The notes beneath the pieces are model-generated. The model was not told the DNA's origin. It searched no databases and was given only the letters and a program-made list of their open reading frames with translations. A program made the position numbers and the translations under genes. A DNA stretch of 64,000 nucleotides, taken from contig NZ_CP018786.1 of NCBI RefSeq assembly GCF_002025665.1, positions 3,286,001-3,350,000 on the forward strand, in the 5' to 3' direction. Position 1 is the stretch's first letter. Every line of letters begins with the position of its first letter. This document shows positions 8,334 through 18,448 of this stretch, one piece after another. Source of the DNA: Chryseobacterium indologenes (GTDB lineage: Bacteria > Bacteroidota > Bacteroidia > Flavobacteriales > Weeksellaceae).

Positions 8334-9245
8334 ATGAAAAAATCAGTAAAATTCAAAGCATTGTATTGGGATATCGCAGCAGATCTATTATTCCCACCAG
8401 ATTTCGATGAAAACAAAAAATATCCTACTATCATAAGCACCCATCCTATTGGAAGCTGTAAAGAACAAACTTCAGGAAATGTATATGGACAAGCATTTGC
8501 TGATGCAGGGTTTGTAGTATTGGTTCCGGATGCTTCTTTTCAGGGAGAAAGTGGTGGCGAACCTAGATTTTTGGAAGATCCATCATTTCGGGTAGAAGAT
8601 TACAGTTATGCGTGCGATTATCTGGTAACCCTTCCATTTGTAGATGAAAAAAGAATTGGAGTTTTAGGTATTTGTGGTGCAGGAGGTTATTCTATTAACG
8701 CTACAATGAAAGAGCGTCGTATCAAAGCGGTTGCAACAGTAACTGGAGCTAACTATGGTCGTGTAATGCGTGAATTTGGCGATCCGATCGCCAATCTTGA
8801 AGCGATTGCAGAACAAAGAACAGCAGAAGCCAGAGGAGCCGCTTTGAGAATTGACCAGGGACTTTACCCTACTTATGAAATAGCTAAAGAAGCCAATGCC
8901 AACATTGACCTTCTGGAAGCTACCGAGTATTATCGTACCTCTCGTGGTGAAAGTGCCAATGGGGTAAACAAGACATTATTTTCCCATAATGCTGCGGCCC
9001 TCACCTGGGATGCTTATAATCTTGCCGAAAAATTGTTGACTCAACCGTTATTGGTGATTGTAGGAAGCAAACCAGGAGCTTTCGGAGCATATAGAGATGG
9101 ATTTGAGATTGTTCGCCGTGCTGCTTCTAAGAAGAAAGAATTGGTAGTTGTTGAGGGTTGGTCACATTATGATCTCTATGACAAACCAGAACCTGTAAAA
9201 ATTGCATTGAATAAGCTCATCCCTTTTTACAAAGAAAATTTATAA
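8334..9245 (+). CDS. Alpha/beta hydrolase, YcjY/dienelactone-hydrolase-like
   Basis: This is a 303-residue cytoplasmic alpha/beta hydrolase. The nucleophile elbow is LGICGAGG, so C114 takes the usual serine place, as in dienelactone hydrolases; H278 in GWSHYDLYD is the probable catalytic histidine. The oxyanion region is THPIGS (36-41). A helical insert (about 150-210) gives a cap. Members act on small esters or lactones, but many have no known substrate. It lies downstream of the AraC gene at 7381, which may control it. Confidence 0.8.
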   Translation: MKKSVKFKALYWDIAADLLFPPDFDENKKYPTIISTHPIGSCKEQTSGNVYGQAFADAGFVVLVPDASFQGESGGEPRFLEDPSFRVEDYSYACDYLVTLPFVDEKRIGVLGICGAGGYSINATMKERRIKAVATVTGANYGRVMREFGDPIANLEAIAEQRTAEARGAALRIDQGLYPTYEIAKEANANIDLLEATEYYRTSRGESANGVNKTLFSHNAAALTWDAYNLAEKLLTQPLLVIVGSKPGAFGAYRDGFEIVRRAASKKKELVVVEGWSHYDLYDKPEPVKIALNKLIPFYKENL

Positions 9246-9342
9246 TTAAACAGCAATAAATCGGATTCTTTCTGACTTCGTTGTTTAAAAATAACATACT
9301 GTACTTCTGGTATCAAAAGGTATAGCGATCAGATTTATCCGG

Positions 9343-9373
9343 AAAAGCTAGTTATACAATTAGCTTTTCTTTT
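9343..9373 (+). terminator. Terminator after the alpha/beta hydrolase
   Basis: Stem AAAAGCTA / TAGCTTTT with a 10-nt loop, followed by a T-rich run; about 100 bp after the stop at 9245. Confidence 0.7.
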
Positions 9374-9445
9374 TTACCTACATTTGGAATCGAATGAAGA
9401 GTCATTAGGAATTAAGTCTCAACACATCACAAATAGACTGAAAAT

Positions 9446-9958
9446 ATGAGAATTGCAATATTCGGTGCTCACAAAGTTGGTAAAACCACATTAGCGGAAG
9501 AACTTCTGGAGAATCTTCCCGGATATAGATTTGAAACAGAGCCTTATTATCAGCTGGAGTCTTCAGGTTATGAATTTTCAGAAGATCCGAATGCTGAGGA
9601 TTTCATTGAGCAGTTTAATTATTCAACCCATCTCATTTCCCAAAGCGGAGACGATGTGATATTTGACAGATGCATTATTGATATCTTAGCCTATCTTCAT
9701 GTTCTTGATCCCCACAGAAATATTCAGTCGCTTTTTGAAAAAACTCAGGCCATGGTTTCCGAAATTGATCTTTTTGTATTTGTTTCCATTGAAGAGCCGG
9801 ATATGATTTCCATTCAGGAGATAGATCTGCCAACACTTAGACGTCAGGTTAATGACTTGCTCCATGATTGGATTGATGATCTGGGAATAGAAACAATCAA
9901 AGTAAGGGGTACATTATCAGAACGGAGAGATCAGGTACTTGCTAAAATCCCATCATAA
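9446..9958 (+). CDS. P-loop ATPase / nucleotide-kinase-like protein
   Basis: This 170-residue protein opens with a Walker A loop GAHKVGKT (7-14). A possible Walker B or lid region is DDVIFDRCIID (about 70-80), and DLFVFVSIEEPD follows. The size and order resemble the AAA_28/thymidylate-kinase-like group of small phosphotransferases. No partner gene is adjacent: it is flanked by terminators on both sides. It is probably cytosolic; the phosphoryl acceptor is unknown. Confidence 0.75.
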   Translation: MRIAIFGAHKVGKTTLAEELLENLPGYRFETEPYYQLESSGYEFSEDPNAEDFIEQFNYSTHLISQSGDDVIFDRCIIDILAYLHVLDPHRNIQSLFEKTQAMVSEIDLFVFVSIEEPDMISIQEIDLPTLRRQVNDLLHDWIDDLGIETIKVRGTLSERRDQVLAKIPS

Positions 9959-9980
9959 AATCAACTCTATAAAAACAAAA

Positions 9981-10007
9981 ATCAGAGCAGAAATGATCTG
10001 CTCTGAT
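9981..10007. terminator. Bidirectional terminator
   Basis: Perfect stem ATCAGAGCAGA / TCTGCTCTGAT with a 5-nt loop lies between the convergent genes ending at 9958 and 10040. Confidence 0.7.
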
Positions 10008-10039
10008 GGATATTTGATTAGCAATTATTTAAAAACCTG

Positions 10040-11950
10040 TTATGATTTATCTGAAAAAAGAACATTTTTCTCTGTTACTGTTTTTTCAGTCTTATGATTC
10101 ACATACACAGGTATACCGCCTACCCAGGTTTCCAATACCGGAATGTCTCTCATTTTCATATACTGTAATGAAGGTGTATTCAATGAAAGAGGATCCTGTT
10201 CCAAAATAACAAAATCAGCAAAGTAACCTTCATTTAACGATCCCACCCATTTATCCGCATAACACTGCCAGGCAGCATCATAAGTAACGGCAATTAAAGC
10301 CTGCTCCGGAGTAATACGTTCAGCACTGTTTAAAACTTCAATATCATTTGGATTTTTTTCCATGATTCTGGTAATGGATTGTTCCATCATTCTTAGAGGA
10401 CCTAATGGACTCACCTCATTGTCGCTGTGAAGGGTAATTCTCATACCGGCAGCAAGCGTTGAACCACAAAGGTCAAGCATTTGAGCCTTTTCTCCGAATA
10501 TCACTTCTTTAAAAGCATAACCCCAGTAGCCTACGTGACCAATCAGGAAACTTGGTGAAACACCCATTTGAAGCATATTGGTAATTTGCTCCGATGTCAG
10601 CAGTGAACAGTGTTCAATACGGTTACGAAGCTCCGGGCCTCTATATTGAGCAAGTGTACGTTGATAAGCATTGATAGCAAATGTTACCGCCTGATCTCCA
10701 TTAGCATGAACCATCAGCGGCCAGCCTTTTACTGCTACCACACTGTTGATTAATGTATTATAGCTTGGGGGAATCGTATGGGCAGGAATACCTGTCTGCG
10801 GGAAATTAAACACTCCTGTATTATTGGCAGGATTACACAGATAAGGAGCACTCTGATAACCCGTCAAACCTTGGTTGGAACCATCTGAAACCACTTTAAT
10901 ATGTCCATTATATACAGGTTTATAGTGCTCCGGCTCTTTATAAGGTTCCAGTTTATCCACATCTTCCTGGCTGGAACATAGATAAGCACCTCCTGTTCTT
11001 ACCAGCTCAGGGTGAGTCTCAAAATATTTGGTTAAAAGTGTTTCAGAACCTTTATTCAGTCCGGCATCATACATAAAAGTAACCCCTCTTGAATTGGCTG
11101 TATTGAAAAGATTGGTAAGATATCTGTTAATCTCTATGCTCATCGCAATGATCTGCAGCTTTACCGTCTTCAATGCAGGAGTCATCTGTAAGCCTTCCTG
11201 CAGCTGACCTTTAGTCTCAGCAATATAATTTTCAACGGTTTTATACTCGTCACTGATATCAGAATTATGTTTAAATACATATTCCAGCGCCTTGGTATTC
11301 AGATAAAGTGTATGCATGGAAGCACTTAACAACATCATCGGTGTAGTATGATTAATACTGTCAAGTAATATATTATCGATGGTTATTAACTCTTTTTTAC
11401 CGTCTTTTTCCTTAAAAGGCATTAATGAAGGATCCAGTCCTCTACCTAAAATAACAGCTCCCGGAATTTTAGGAATATGATTGTTGATGATGGTTCCCAC
11501 AGAGGCAAGGTCATATATGGCCTTTAAATTCTGTCCTTCAAAAGGACTTAGATCCAGCCAGCCCTGCATCATTGCAGTTGGAACCATATGAACATGGGGT
11601 TCTATAAGACCCGGAAGTAAAGTTTGGGTACCGGTTAATTCTTTTCTTTGAAACCTTTGATAGTGCTGTTTCATATACTCTTCTACCTGATCTTTTGTAC
11701 CGGTTACCACTATTTTTCCATCAGCGATCCCAACAGATTCAACGGTAGCTGTTGATCCTCCAATCATAGGGCGGATGATTCCTCCGCTTACCATGAGAGT
11801 TTGTGGTTTTTCGTGGATAGCTTTTCCGGAACCCGGATTTATTTTTGTCATATTTTCTGCACTGAAAAGTTCTTCTTTAAGAACATCCAAAACAGGATTG
11901 TGGCAAGAGCAATGCATGCAGCCATGCATGTGATTGTGTGATTTTTCCAT
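10040..11950 (-). CDS. YtcJ-like metal-dependent amidohydrolase
   Basis: This 636-residue protein belongs to the amidohydrolase superfamily (amidohydrolase_3, YtcJ type). Metal-site residues are visible: HVH at 119-121 after LLPGLIEP, a histidine in MVHANGDQAV, one in NRIEHCSLL, and the aspartate in LHSDNEVSPLGP. No signal peptide is seen. The odd part is the first 20 residues, which hold six His and four Cys (HNHMHGCMHCSCH within them), an extra metal-binding-like head not usual for the family. It is transcribed alone. The substrate is unknown; relatives hydrolyse N-formyl or amide bonds. Confidence 0.85.
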   Translation of the reverse strand: MEKSHNHMHGCMHCSCHNPVLDVLKEELFSAENMTKINPGSGKAIHEKPQTLMVSGGIIRPMIGGSTATVESVGIADGKIVVTGTKDQVEEYMKQHYQRFQRKELTGTQTLLPGLIEPHVHMVPTAMMQGWLDLSPFEGQNLKAIYDLASVGTIINNHIPKIPGAVILGRGLDPSLMPFKEKDGKKELITIDNILLDSINHTTPMMLLSASMHTLYLNTKALEYVFKHNSDISDEYKTVENYIAETKGQLQEGLQMTPALKTVKLQIIAMSIEINRYLTNLFNTANSRGVTFMYDAGLNKGSETLLTKYFETHPELVRTGGAYLCSSQEDVDKLEPYKEPEHYKPVYNGHIKVVSDGSNQGLTGYQSAPYLCNPANNTGVFNFPQTGIPAHTIPPSYNTLINSVVAVKGWPLMVHANGDQAVTFAINAYQRTLAQYRGPELRNRIEHCSLLTSEQITNMLQMGVSPSFLIGHVGYWGYAFKEVIFGEKAQMLDLCGSTLAAGMRITLHSDNEVSPLGPLRMMEQSITRIMEKNPNDIEVLNSAERITPEQALIAVTYDAAWQCYADKWVGSLNEGYFADFVILEQDPLSLNTPSLQYMKMRDIPVLETWVGGIPVYVNHKTEKTVTEKNVLFSDKS

Positions 11951-12438
11951 AGGAATAATTGGATTTAAGGATTTGTTTAAGCTTAATTTTGTTTGTATCG
12001 ATTTTTAATTATGCTTTATCTTGATATATATAGAAATACAGGCCTCTCATCAGATGAGGCTTATTTGTAATTTAAATTAAAAAGGATTTTTTTAAGGTAC
12101 TATGTCAGGTTGAATTTGGGAATGTGAATAAATTTCATATATTTTCATGTTTTAGTTTATTTCATAAAAATAATAAAAATATTCATTCAAAATATTTTTT
12201 ATCACTAAATGTTGATTAAATTTCCATCTCTAAAATTTTAATTTACAGCAAGTTCCTATTTAATTCACAATTCCCTATTGTCATTCACCAATACTTCATC
12301 ATGCACTGCATCTCAAGATTTTTGACTTAAAAACATCCTTAAATTCTTTTTACTCTTGTGAAATAACATGTTAAATATCAACTCCAGAAACCTTTAAATG
12401 ATTACATTAGCAAAGAATTAAAATGTGCTGAGATTTCT
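11951..12438. other. 488-bp divergent intergenic region
   Basis: This AT-rich region must hold promoters for both flanking genes. I see no clear TAnnTTTG box near the 12439 start and no open frame. Confidence 0.5.
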
Positions 12439-14835
12439 ATGAAAAATATGTTCTGTGTATTGCTCCTTTCAATGGTACAGCCTGTACTGGCACAAACCAA
12501 ATTAGAAAAAGCAATTACCAATCTTGAGGATAATTACGAGCAGGAAAAAGTATATGTACTTACCGACAAATCACAATATGCAGCTGGTGATAAAATCTGG
12601 TTCAAAAGTTTTGTATTTGACGGATATAACCGCTCTGCATTATCCACTACTCTGTTTGTTGAGCTGTATAATTCTGATAAAAAATTAATAGACTGGAAAA
12701 CAGTACTTCTTACGAATGGTGAAGGCAGCGGGGATTTTCAACTGAAAGAAGATCTTCCTGAACAGGTTTATTTTGTAAGAGCTTACACGCCATACATGAC
12801 CAATTTTAATGAAGACTTCCAAATTGTCAAAACAATTCCGGTTTACAATCCAAACTCTACAGAATCATTGGTGATCGCCAAGAGTTCCGATTGGTCTGCC
12901 AAGGTATTTCCGGAAGGCGGAACTTTTATTAACGGCATGCCTACAAAATTTGCTGTAAGATTATCTTCCCATTCTTCTCTGCCGGAAAACTGGTCCGGAA
13001 AAATAATAGACTCTCAAAATCCCAACACTCCTGTCACTACATTTAAATCTTTTGATAAAAATGTTGCGTCTTTTAAAATAACTCCCGCGCCAGGAAAAAA
13101 ATATCAGGCTATTATTCATGATAATGCAGGAAAGAGCCAAACTATAGATCTGCCACAAGCTGCAGACAGCGGTCTCAATATAGACGTTTCCAGTTCTAAA
13201 GAAGGAATCAAATACACGTTGAAAGGCGTTAACCTAAAACAGCAACTGCAGGGTTATAAAATTATTGGGCTCATCAATAACCATCTTGCTTACAGAGCCA
13301 ACATCAACCATTTGACCAATGAAGCATCCAGCCTTATTCCTACAAAAATCAGTAGTGGTGCTAACGGTATCTTGCAATTGGTTATTCTTGATGATCAGGA
13401 CAATGTGGTGGCACAAAGGCTTTGCTTTATAAAACCTGGTAATTTAAAGGTTGAGAAAGCAGAAATAGTAGGCCAGAGCTTAAAACCAACCCCAAGAGCT
13501 TTTAATAGTATTGATCTTTCTCCGGAATCTTATTTCAAAAATTATACGGTTGTGGTAAGCGAAGATAATGGTACTGAGACACCGGAAGAAGAAAATATCC
13601 TGAGCGGTCTTTGGCTAACGGGAGATTTTACCACAAGAATAGACAGTCCTGCACAATATTTGTCTAAAAATGCCAATACTGAAGCGCTGGACGCCTTGCT
13701 TATTTCTGAAAAATGGAAAAGATTCGATTGGAATGCTGTACTCAGCGGAGTTTCACCTACCATTAAGAACCAGTCTCAAAAATACCTTTCTTACAGAGTA
13801 AAACCTATTAAAAATAATGCTCTGCTACCCAACACGAACATCAATTTATTATCAAAATCTGGTCAAAGCCAGCCTGCATTCAGCCAATTCAAAACAGATC
13901 AGAACGGGTATATCTATTTAAATAACCTCAACAATGATGAACCTCTGGAAGTTTCAGCCTTTGTCAATTCAGAAAATAAGGAATCAGGAAATGAGGATTT
14001 GTTTGTCACCATAGAACCGTTAGTCACACCTTCCCCATTTAAGGGCAATTTCCCGGCTACAAAATACACATTGGTAAAAGCTGATAAAAATAAAGCTCTT
14101 CCTTTAACTATTTCAAGAGCCATCAATACTCAAAAAAATATAAAAAAGAAAGAGAGTAATGATATACAAATTCAGGAAGTTGCTTTGGTAGGAAAAAAGA
14201 AAGATGCGAAGGCAGATCTTGATAAACAACTTTCCAGCGGAATGTTCAGTTCTGTCAATTCTACTGTATTTGATTTCGTGAATGAAGACCAGCATACGTC
14301 AGGATACACCAATATTTTGGACTGGCTGCAGGGAAAAGCTGCAGGCCTGACATTTCAGAGAAATAATTCAGGAGCCAACGTACCTTATATCCGAGGACAG
14401 CAAGCCAAACTCTTTTTAGATGAAATAGCTACCGATCCTACCATGATTTCCACTCTTCCCATCAACAATATTGCAATGGTAAAAATCATCAAAGGATCAG
14501 GATTGGTAGGCGATGCCGTAGCCATCTACACAATGAAAGGCAATATGCAGGCTAAAAGCAACGAAAAAGAAGTAAAAAAGAACAATTCATCCATCATCAA
14601 AGGATATGATAAACCTTCAGAATTCCCTATTGAAATGATAGATAATGATGCTCCGGAAAAAATTGAAAATGATACCCGTGAAACACTTTACTGGAACCCT
14701 AATCTATTTGACAGCGATTACGTTCCGCCAAGAATTAAATTTTTCAATAACGACAGTGCAAAACAATATAAAATGTTGATCATAAGCTTTGATGAAGATG
14801 ACAATATTCTTTATGACCAGCAGGTTTTGAAATAA
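12439..14835 (+). CDS. Secreted macroglobulin-like protein with C-terminal TonB plug-like domain
   Basis: This is a 798-residue protein with a Sec signal (cleavage after about residue 19, VLAQ). Residues about 38-130 (VYVLTDKSQYAAGDKIWFKS) are an MG2-like domain as in alpha-2-macroglobulins. Further beta domains follow, and a segment near 615-710 (NILDWLQGKAAGL, PYIRGQQAKLFLDE, then ISTLPINNIAMVKIIKG) matches the plug domain of TonB-dependent receptors, but no beta-barrel follows. Proteins of this build are frequent in Bacteroidota and have no settled function. It is probably periplasmic or at the outer membrane. It is the only gene on its transcript, ended by the hairpin at 14862. Confidence 0.75.
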   Translation: MKNMFCVLLLSMVQPVLAQTKLEKAITNLEDNYEQEKVYVLTDKSQYAAGDKIWFKSFVFDGYNRSALSTTLFVELYNSDKKLIDWKTVLLTNGEGSGDFQLKEDLPEQVYFVRAYTPYMTNFNEDFQIVKTIPVYNPNSTESLVIAKSSDWSAKVFPEGGTFINGMPTKFAVRLSSHSSLPENWSGKIIDSQNPNTPVTTFKSFDKNVASFKITPAPGKKYQAIIHDNAGKSQTIDLPQAADSGLNIDVSSSKEGIKYTLKGVNLKQQLQGYKIIGLINNHLAYRANINHLTNEASSLIPTKISSGANGILQLVILDDQDNVVAQRLCFIKPGNLKVEKAEIVGQSLKPTPRAFNSIDLSPESYFKNYTVVVSEDNGTETPEEENILSGLWLTGDFTTRIDSPAQYLSKNANTEALDALLISEKWKRFDWNAVLSGVSPTIKNQSQKYLSYRVKPIKNNALLPNTNINLLSKSGQSQPAFSQFKTDQNGYIYLNNLNNDEPLEVSAFVNSENKESGNEDLFVTIEPLVTPSPFKGNFPATKYTLVKADKNKALPLTISRAINTQKNIKKKESNDIQIQEVALVGKKKDAKADLDKQLSSGMFSSVNSTVFDFVNEDQHTSGYTNILDWLQGKAAGLTFQRNNSGANVPYIRGQQAKLFLDEIATDPTMISTLPINNIAMVKIIKGSGLVGDAVAIYTMKGNMQAKSNEKEVKKNNSSIIKGYDKPSEFPIEMIDNDAPEKIENDTRETLYWNPNLFDSDYVPPRIKFFNNDSAKQYKMLIISFDEDDNILYDQQVLK

Positions 14836-14861
14836 TCTTCAAAAAGATTCTGAAGATCATC

Positions 14862-14895
14862 AAAGGGACAAGTCTGTATGTAGACTTGCCCCTTT
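14862..14895. terminator. Terminator between convergent genes
   Basis: Stem AAAGGGACAAGTCT / AGACTTGCCCCTTT with one mismatch and a 6-nt loop, then TTCATT; it serves the gene ending at 14835 and probably the minus gene ending at 14938. Confidence 0.75.
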
Positions 14896-14937
14896 TCATT
14901 AAGATGAGTATTCATATAACAAACAGGCATACTGCCG

Positions 14938-15996
14938 TTACTTCAGGACGGTATCATACATTGTATTCAGAAGATCCTGCCTCATCTTTGAGTTTCTCTG
15001 ATCAAGAAAGATAATAATACCCCACTTTTTAGCCCTGTTATAACATATGATGGAAGATTGTCCCATAGAATCTCCGGATTTTATATACAGTGTATTTTGA
15101 TCATCTGTTGAGATATTTAAGCCTAATCCCATTTCTCTTTTTTCATCCTTGTAAAAAATTTTCTCCCCTATTATGGAAGCCTGTCCTACTTTGGTTTTAT
15201 CATTTAATACAGCCTTTAAAAACCTGATCATATCGGCTGAGTTAGATTTCACTAATCCGGCGGGAGCGGTAACATTCCAATGGAAAAATTCCTGAGTTCC
15301 TCCATCCTGATTGTGACCTGTTGTTCGGTTTTTTACATTAAAATCTTTCGTTAATGTAGTAGTCATTTTTAATGGCTCTGTTAGTTTTTCTCTGATAAGG
15401 ACATCATAACTCTTTCCGTATACTTTTTCCAGAATCTGCCCCAGTAAAGCATAGCCAATGGTAGAATAACGGTATTTACCATAGTCTTTCAGCTCAGTGC
15501 AGGTATTGATTAAAGAGGTCAGTGTATTTTGGGTCACACTGCTGATAGGCTGCTGAGGATTCAGTTCTATTAATTTCGGAAAGTCTATATCCGGCAATCC
15601 GGATTGGTGAGAGGCAAGATCTGAAATTCTGATTTTGTTTTTAAGATTTTGATGCAAAACATATTCCTTGGGAAGGAAATTATCTATATAATCATCCAGT
15701 TTTATTTTGCGGTCTATCACTGCCTGAGCAATTAAATTGGTAGTTAATATTTTGGTGATGGAGGCAATTTCGAACAGAGAGTTTTTGTCAATCTTATTTT
15801 TATTTTCTGTATTCAGGTTACCATAAGAAGTAAAATGTTCTTCGTTATTATGGATAAAACCAACGCTGATTCCTACCGTTGGATTTTTCTTATAATTATC
15901 CCGAATAATAGAATCAATCTTTGTAGAAAATTTTTGTCCGAAAGTAAAGCTGCTTAAAAATAAAAGACCTGCTAAGAATGGTAATGAAGTTTTCAT
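14938..15996 (-). CDS. Serine hydrolase, beta-lactamase family, secreted
   Basis: This 352-residue protein has a signal peptide (MKTSLPFLAGLLFLSSFTFG) and the class C/PBP fold. SITK at 79-82 gives nucleophile S79 and K82, YST occurs in KYRYSTIGYALLG, and a C-terminal beta region holds SGDSMGQSS. Length is close to a bare catalytic domain, without the extra C-terminal domain of the 4955 homologue. It lies about 150 bp from the membrane AraC regulator gene on the same strand and may be co-regulated with it. Substrate unknown; true beta-lactamase activity is not implied. Confidence 0.83.
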   Translation of the reverse strand: MKTSLPFLAGLLFLSSFTFGQKFSTKIDSIIRDNYKKNPTVGISVGFIHNNEEHFTSYGNLNTENKNKIDKNSLFEIASITKILTTNLIAQAVIDRKIKLDDYIDNFLPKEYVLHQNLKNKIRISDLASHQSGLPDIDFPKLIELNPQQPISSVTQNTLTSLINTCTELKDYGKYRYSTIGYALLGQILEKVYGKSYDVLIREKLTEPLKMTTTLTKDFNVKNRTTGHNQDGGTQEFFHWNVTAPAGLVKSNSADMIRFLKAVLNDKTKVGQASIIGEKIFYKDEKREMGLGLNISTDDQNTLYIKSGDSMGQSSIICYNRAKKWGIIIFLDQRNSKMRQDLLNTMYDTVLK

Positions 15997-16150
15997 TGTA
16001 TCGTTTTTTAATGTTAAATATTAATTTCGATACAAAGATGTGGAAGCTCCTCAAAGCTGGCGACCGAATAAAAGTAATCGTTCACATTTGCCACAAAAAA
16101 TACGTACGAATCATTCCAAAAAAGCGTACGACTAATCACAAAACACTGTA

Positions 16151-17290
16151 TTACAAGCTTTTACGATACAATGTAGGCGTAGTTCCTGTGTGTTTTTTGA
16201 AAGCTGTATTAAAAGAAGATTTTGAATTAAATCCCACTTCATATAGAATTTCAAGGACTGTTATCTTACTTTTGGTTTCATCTTTTAAGATGTCCATTGC
16301 ATTTTCTATTCGATAGGTATTTACAAAATCATAGAAATGTTGCCCTAATTGGTGGTTGATTAAAAGAGACAATTCACGCACAGGAATTTCAATTTCACCG
16401 GACACTTCCTGAATGGTAAGTGAGGAGTTGAGAAATGGCTTTTTCTCCACCATATAATTTTTTAATCTCAAAATATCCTCATTATATTCCCTGTCACTTG
16501 TCACCGGTTCTTCGTTGTTTTTGTCTTCCGAAACCATCTCAGATACCAGTTTCAATTTTGAATCCACATTTCTGAAAAGCTCAGGATGATTCAGTGCTTT
16601 GAAAAGATACCAGCAGATAATGAAAAGGGATAATAATAAAAGTCCGGCCTTTATCCCCTCTGAAATGTAAACATAATCCGAAAATTTAAGGATGTTTTTT
16701 AAAAGGGCTATACCATATACAATACACAATACCACCGTAAACTGGAACAGCCAGTTGTAGGAGTTTATATTTTTCCCTGCATAATTTTCAAGATAAAGCG
16801 TCTTCGATTTTCTTAATACCCTGAAAACCGCAACAAAGTAAATAATCATCTGAACATGCAGCAGAATATGATTAAACTTCAGTTCCATCATATTCTGGCG
16901 GTTTTCAATAAAGAAAATTTTAGCGGCAGTATCTACGCCATAGAAACGGGGCACTAAAGCAAGATTAGTAATGATAAACGGAATCGTGTGCAGCAAATGC
17001 TGAGGTTTCAGTTTGAAATCCGAATAACAGACAGATAATACATAGAGATAAAAAACCGGAATTTGCAGGAAAACAAACATGTTTTTGAACATTCCGAGGT
17101 TAGACGGCCCATCCACCATCATATAAAACAAAGGATCACAAATATCTATAGCATTCAGGATGAGAAAAACAGCAAATAAAACATTACTTACCTTATGTTT
17201 CGTCTTTACGGTAACGAGGAAAACAGCAAGAAGTATAGAAATGAATATAGAAACCGAAGCTATAATAATTAATAAATTACTCTTATCCAT
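16151..17290 (-). CDS. Membrane-anchored AraC family regulator
   Basis: This 379-residue protein has an N-terminal membrane half (about seven hydrophobic helices in residues 5-225) and a cytoplasmic AraC helix-turn-helix at about 275-378. The C-terminal signature is clear: ILYEVGFNSKSSFNTAFKKH and TGTTPTLYRK. This architecture is common in Flavobacteriia and couples a membrane signal to DNA binding without a kinase. It may control the downstream serine hydrolase. A further small frame just upstream (17283-17477) lacks coding character and is not called. Confidence 0.87.
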   Translation of the reverse strand: MDKSNLLIIIASVSIFISILLAVFLVTVKTKHKVSNVLFAVFLILNAIDICDPLFYMMVDGPSNLGMFKNMFVFLQIPVFYLYVLSVCYSDFKLKPQHLLHTIPFIITNLALVPRFYGVDTAAKIFFIENRQNMMELKFNHILLHVQMIIYFVAVFRVLRKSKTLYLENYAGKNINSYNWLFQFTVVLCIVYGIALLKNILKFSDYVYISEGIKAGLLLLSLFIICWYLFKALNHPELFRNVDSKLKLVSEMVSEDKNNEEPVTSDREYNEDILRLKNYMVEKKPFLNSSLTIQEVSGEIEIPVRELSLLINHQLGQHFYDFVNTYRIENAMDILKDETKSKITVLEILYEVGFNSKSSFNTAFKKHTGTTPTLYRKSL

Positions 17291-17874
17291 TCCTTATTTT
17301 TCTTTGTTTTGGGTTATTATATTTTAAGTTTTGATGGGTATTCCGGCGATCTTCTGAGAGTCCTGCCCAACCCATGCAAATATAAAAATTTGATTGATAC
17401 TGGCTGGATTTTTTATCTGTTGGATGTGAGAGTTGGGATGCAGGGAGCTGGAAGAAGGAAGTAATGTTCTCCGTCACTTGCTATAACCCCAAGCAAATAA
17501 TTGTACTTCTGTCATTCTGACGAAGGAAGAATCTCTCCGCTACCGCACAAATCCTTTCGTGTGGTTCTTAAACTCATAAATCAAACATTCTAAAAACAAC
17601 AATATGATCTAAAAGTCCTTTTTCATCAGCATAATCTATGGTACTGCTACATCCATAGCAAACATCCCCTTATCAAGATTTAAAACCTTGACAAGGAAAT
17701 CAACTGAAGTCCCTTTGTATAAAACTTACACAACAAAAACAACATTTTGCTTTTTACTTTATCCCAACTAATATCTGGAAACTTTTTGCATGAAAAACAG
17801 TAAGAATTTTATAAAAAAATATCATCTTTCAAAAGAAACTCCCAAATATTCCGTTTAATTCTTAAATTTGGCTT
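17291..17874. other. 584-bp divergent intergenic region with repeat fragments
   Basis: It contains a GCTGGAAGAAGGAAG fragment near 17450, similar to one at 54504-54535, and a GTCATTCTGACGAAGG repeat at 17511-17535. The rest is AT-rich. A TAAATTTG box (17863-17870) lies just before the lipoprotein gene. Confidence 0.6.
17511..17535. repeat. Dispersed GTCATTCTGACGAAGG-type repeat
   Basis: The sequence GTCATTCTGACGAAGGAAGA and the following ATCTC match a short intergenic repeat that I recall as widespread in Bacteroidota genomes. There is a single copy in this window. Confidence 0.5.
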
Positions 17875-18351
17875 ATGCGAAAGAATCTTTATTTCATCCT
17901 TATATTATCTACGCTTACCAGCTGCTATACCTATCAGGTAAAAAAGCCTGCAGATCCGGCTGTGGCAACCAACAATAATCAGGGCCCTAAAAAGAATACC
18001 GATATAGCGAATAATACTTCTTCTCAAATGATGGGGACAACCACTGCCGCTCCAAACATGAATGCACAGCCAGCCCCTGTACCGGTCAATGTTCAGGAGA
18101 AACTGGCTGCCGGTAAAAATGTTAAAATTGAGGTAGACAACAAGAGTTATAAAGTCATTGTTGACCGTTGGGAAGGAGACAGTCTGGTAGCACACCCTGT
18201 TCGTAATGCTAAAAAAAGCCTGAAATTCCATAAGAACCAGATCAATAGCGAGAGAATTGCAGAAAAACGGTTTTCGCAGCCTATCGCTGATATCCTTACC
18301 GTTACGGCTTATGCAGCCATTGGAGTCGGAATTTACCTTCTGGTCAAATAG
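17875..18351 (+). CDS. Hypothetical lipoprotein
   Basis: This 158-residue protein has a lipoprotein signal with C17 (LSTLTSC), a low-complexity Asn/Thr/Ala/Pro linker (about 25-70), a small beta-rich domain (VKIEVDNKSYKVIVDRWEGD, 85-130) and a single C-terminal hydrophobic helix (140-157). Having both a lipid anchor and a membrane helix is unusual. A TAAATTTG box 5 bp before the start suggests a nearly leaderless transcript. Its transcript ends at the hairpin at 18449. Function unknown. Confidence 0.7.
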   Translation: MRKNLYFILILSTLTSCYTYQVKKPADPAVATNNNQGPKKNTDIANNTSSQMMGTTTAAPNMNAQPAPVPVNVQEKLAAGKNVKIEVDNKSYKVIVDRWEGDSLVAHPVRNAKKSLKFHKNQINSERIAEKRFSQPIADILTVTAYAAIGVGIYLLVK

Positions 18352-18448
18352 TTTTTTAAACATTCCTATCCTTCATAGTTTCCATGTTTCGAACCAGCAA
18401 AAAGTCTGAAAATTGACACAATAAGAATACTTTGAAAGCAACCTAATA

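Noticed and set aside
17283..17477. 64-codon minus-strand frame before the AraC gene
   Set aside because: Composition is Ser/Gln/Asn-rich without motif, it overlaps the AraC start and includes a repeat fragment; not a credible protein.
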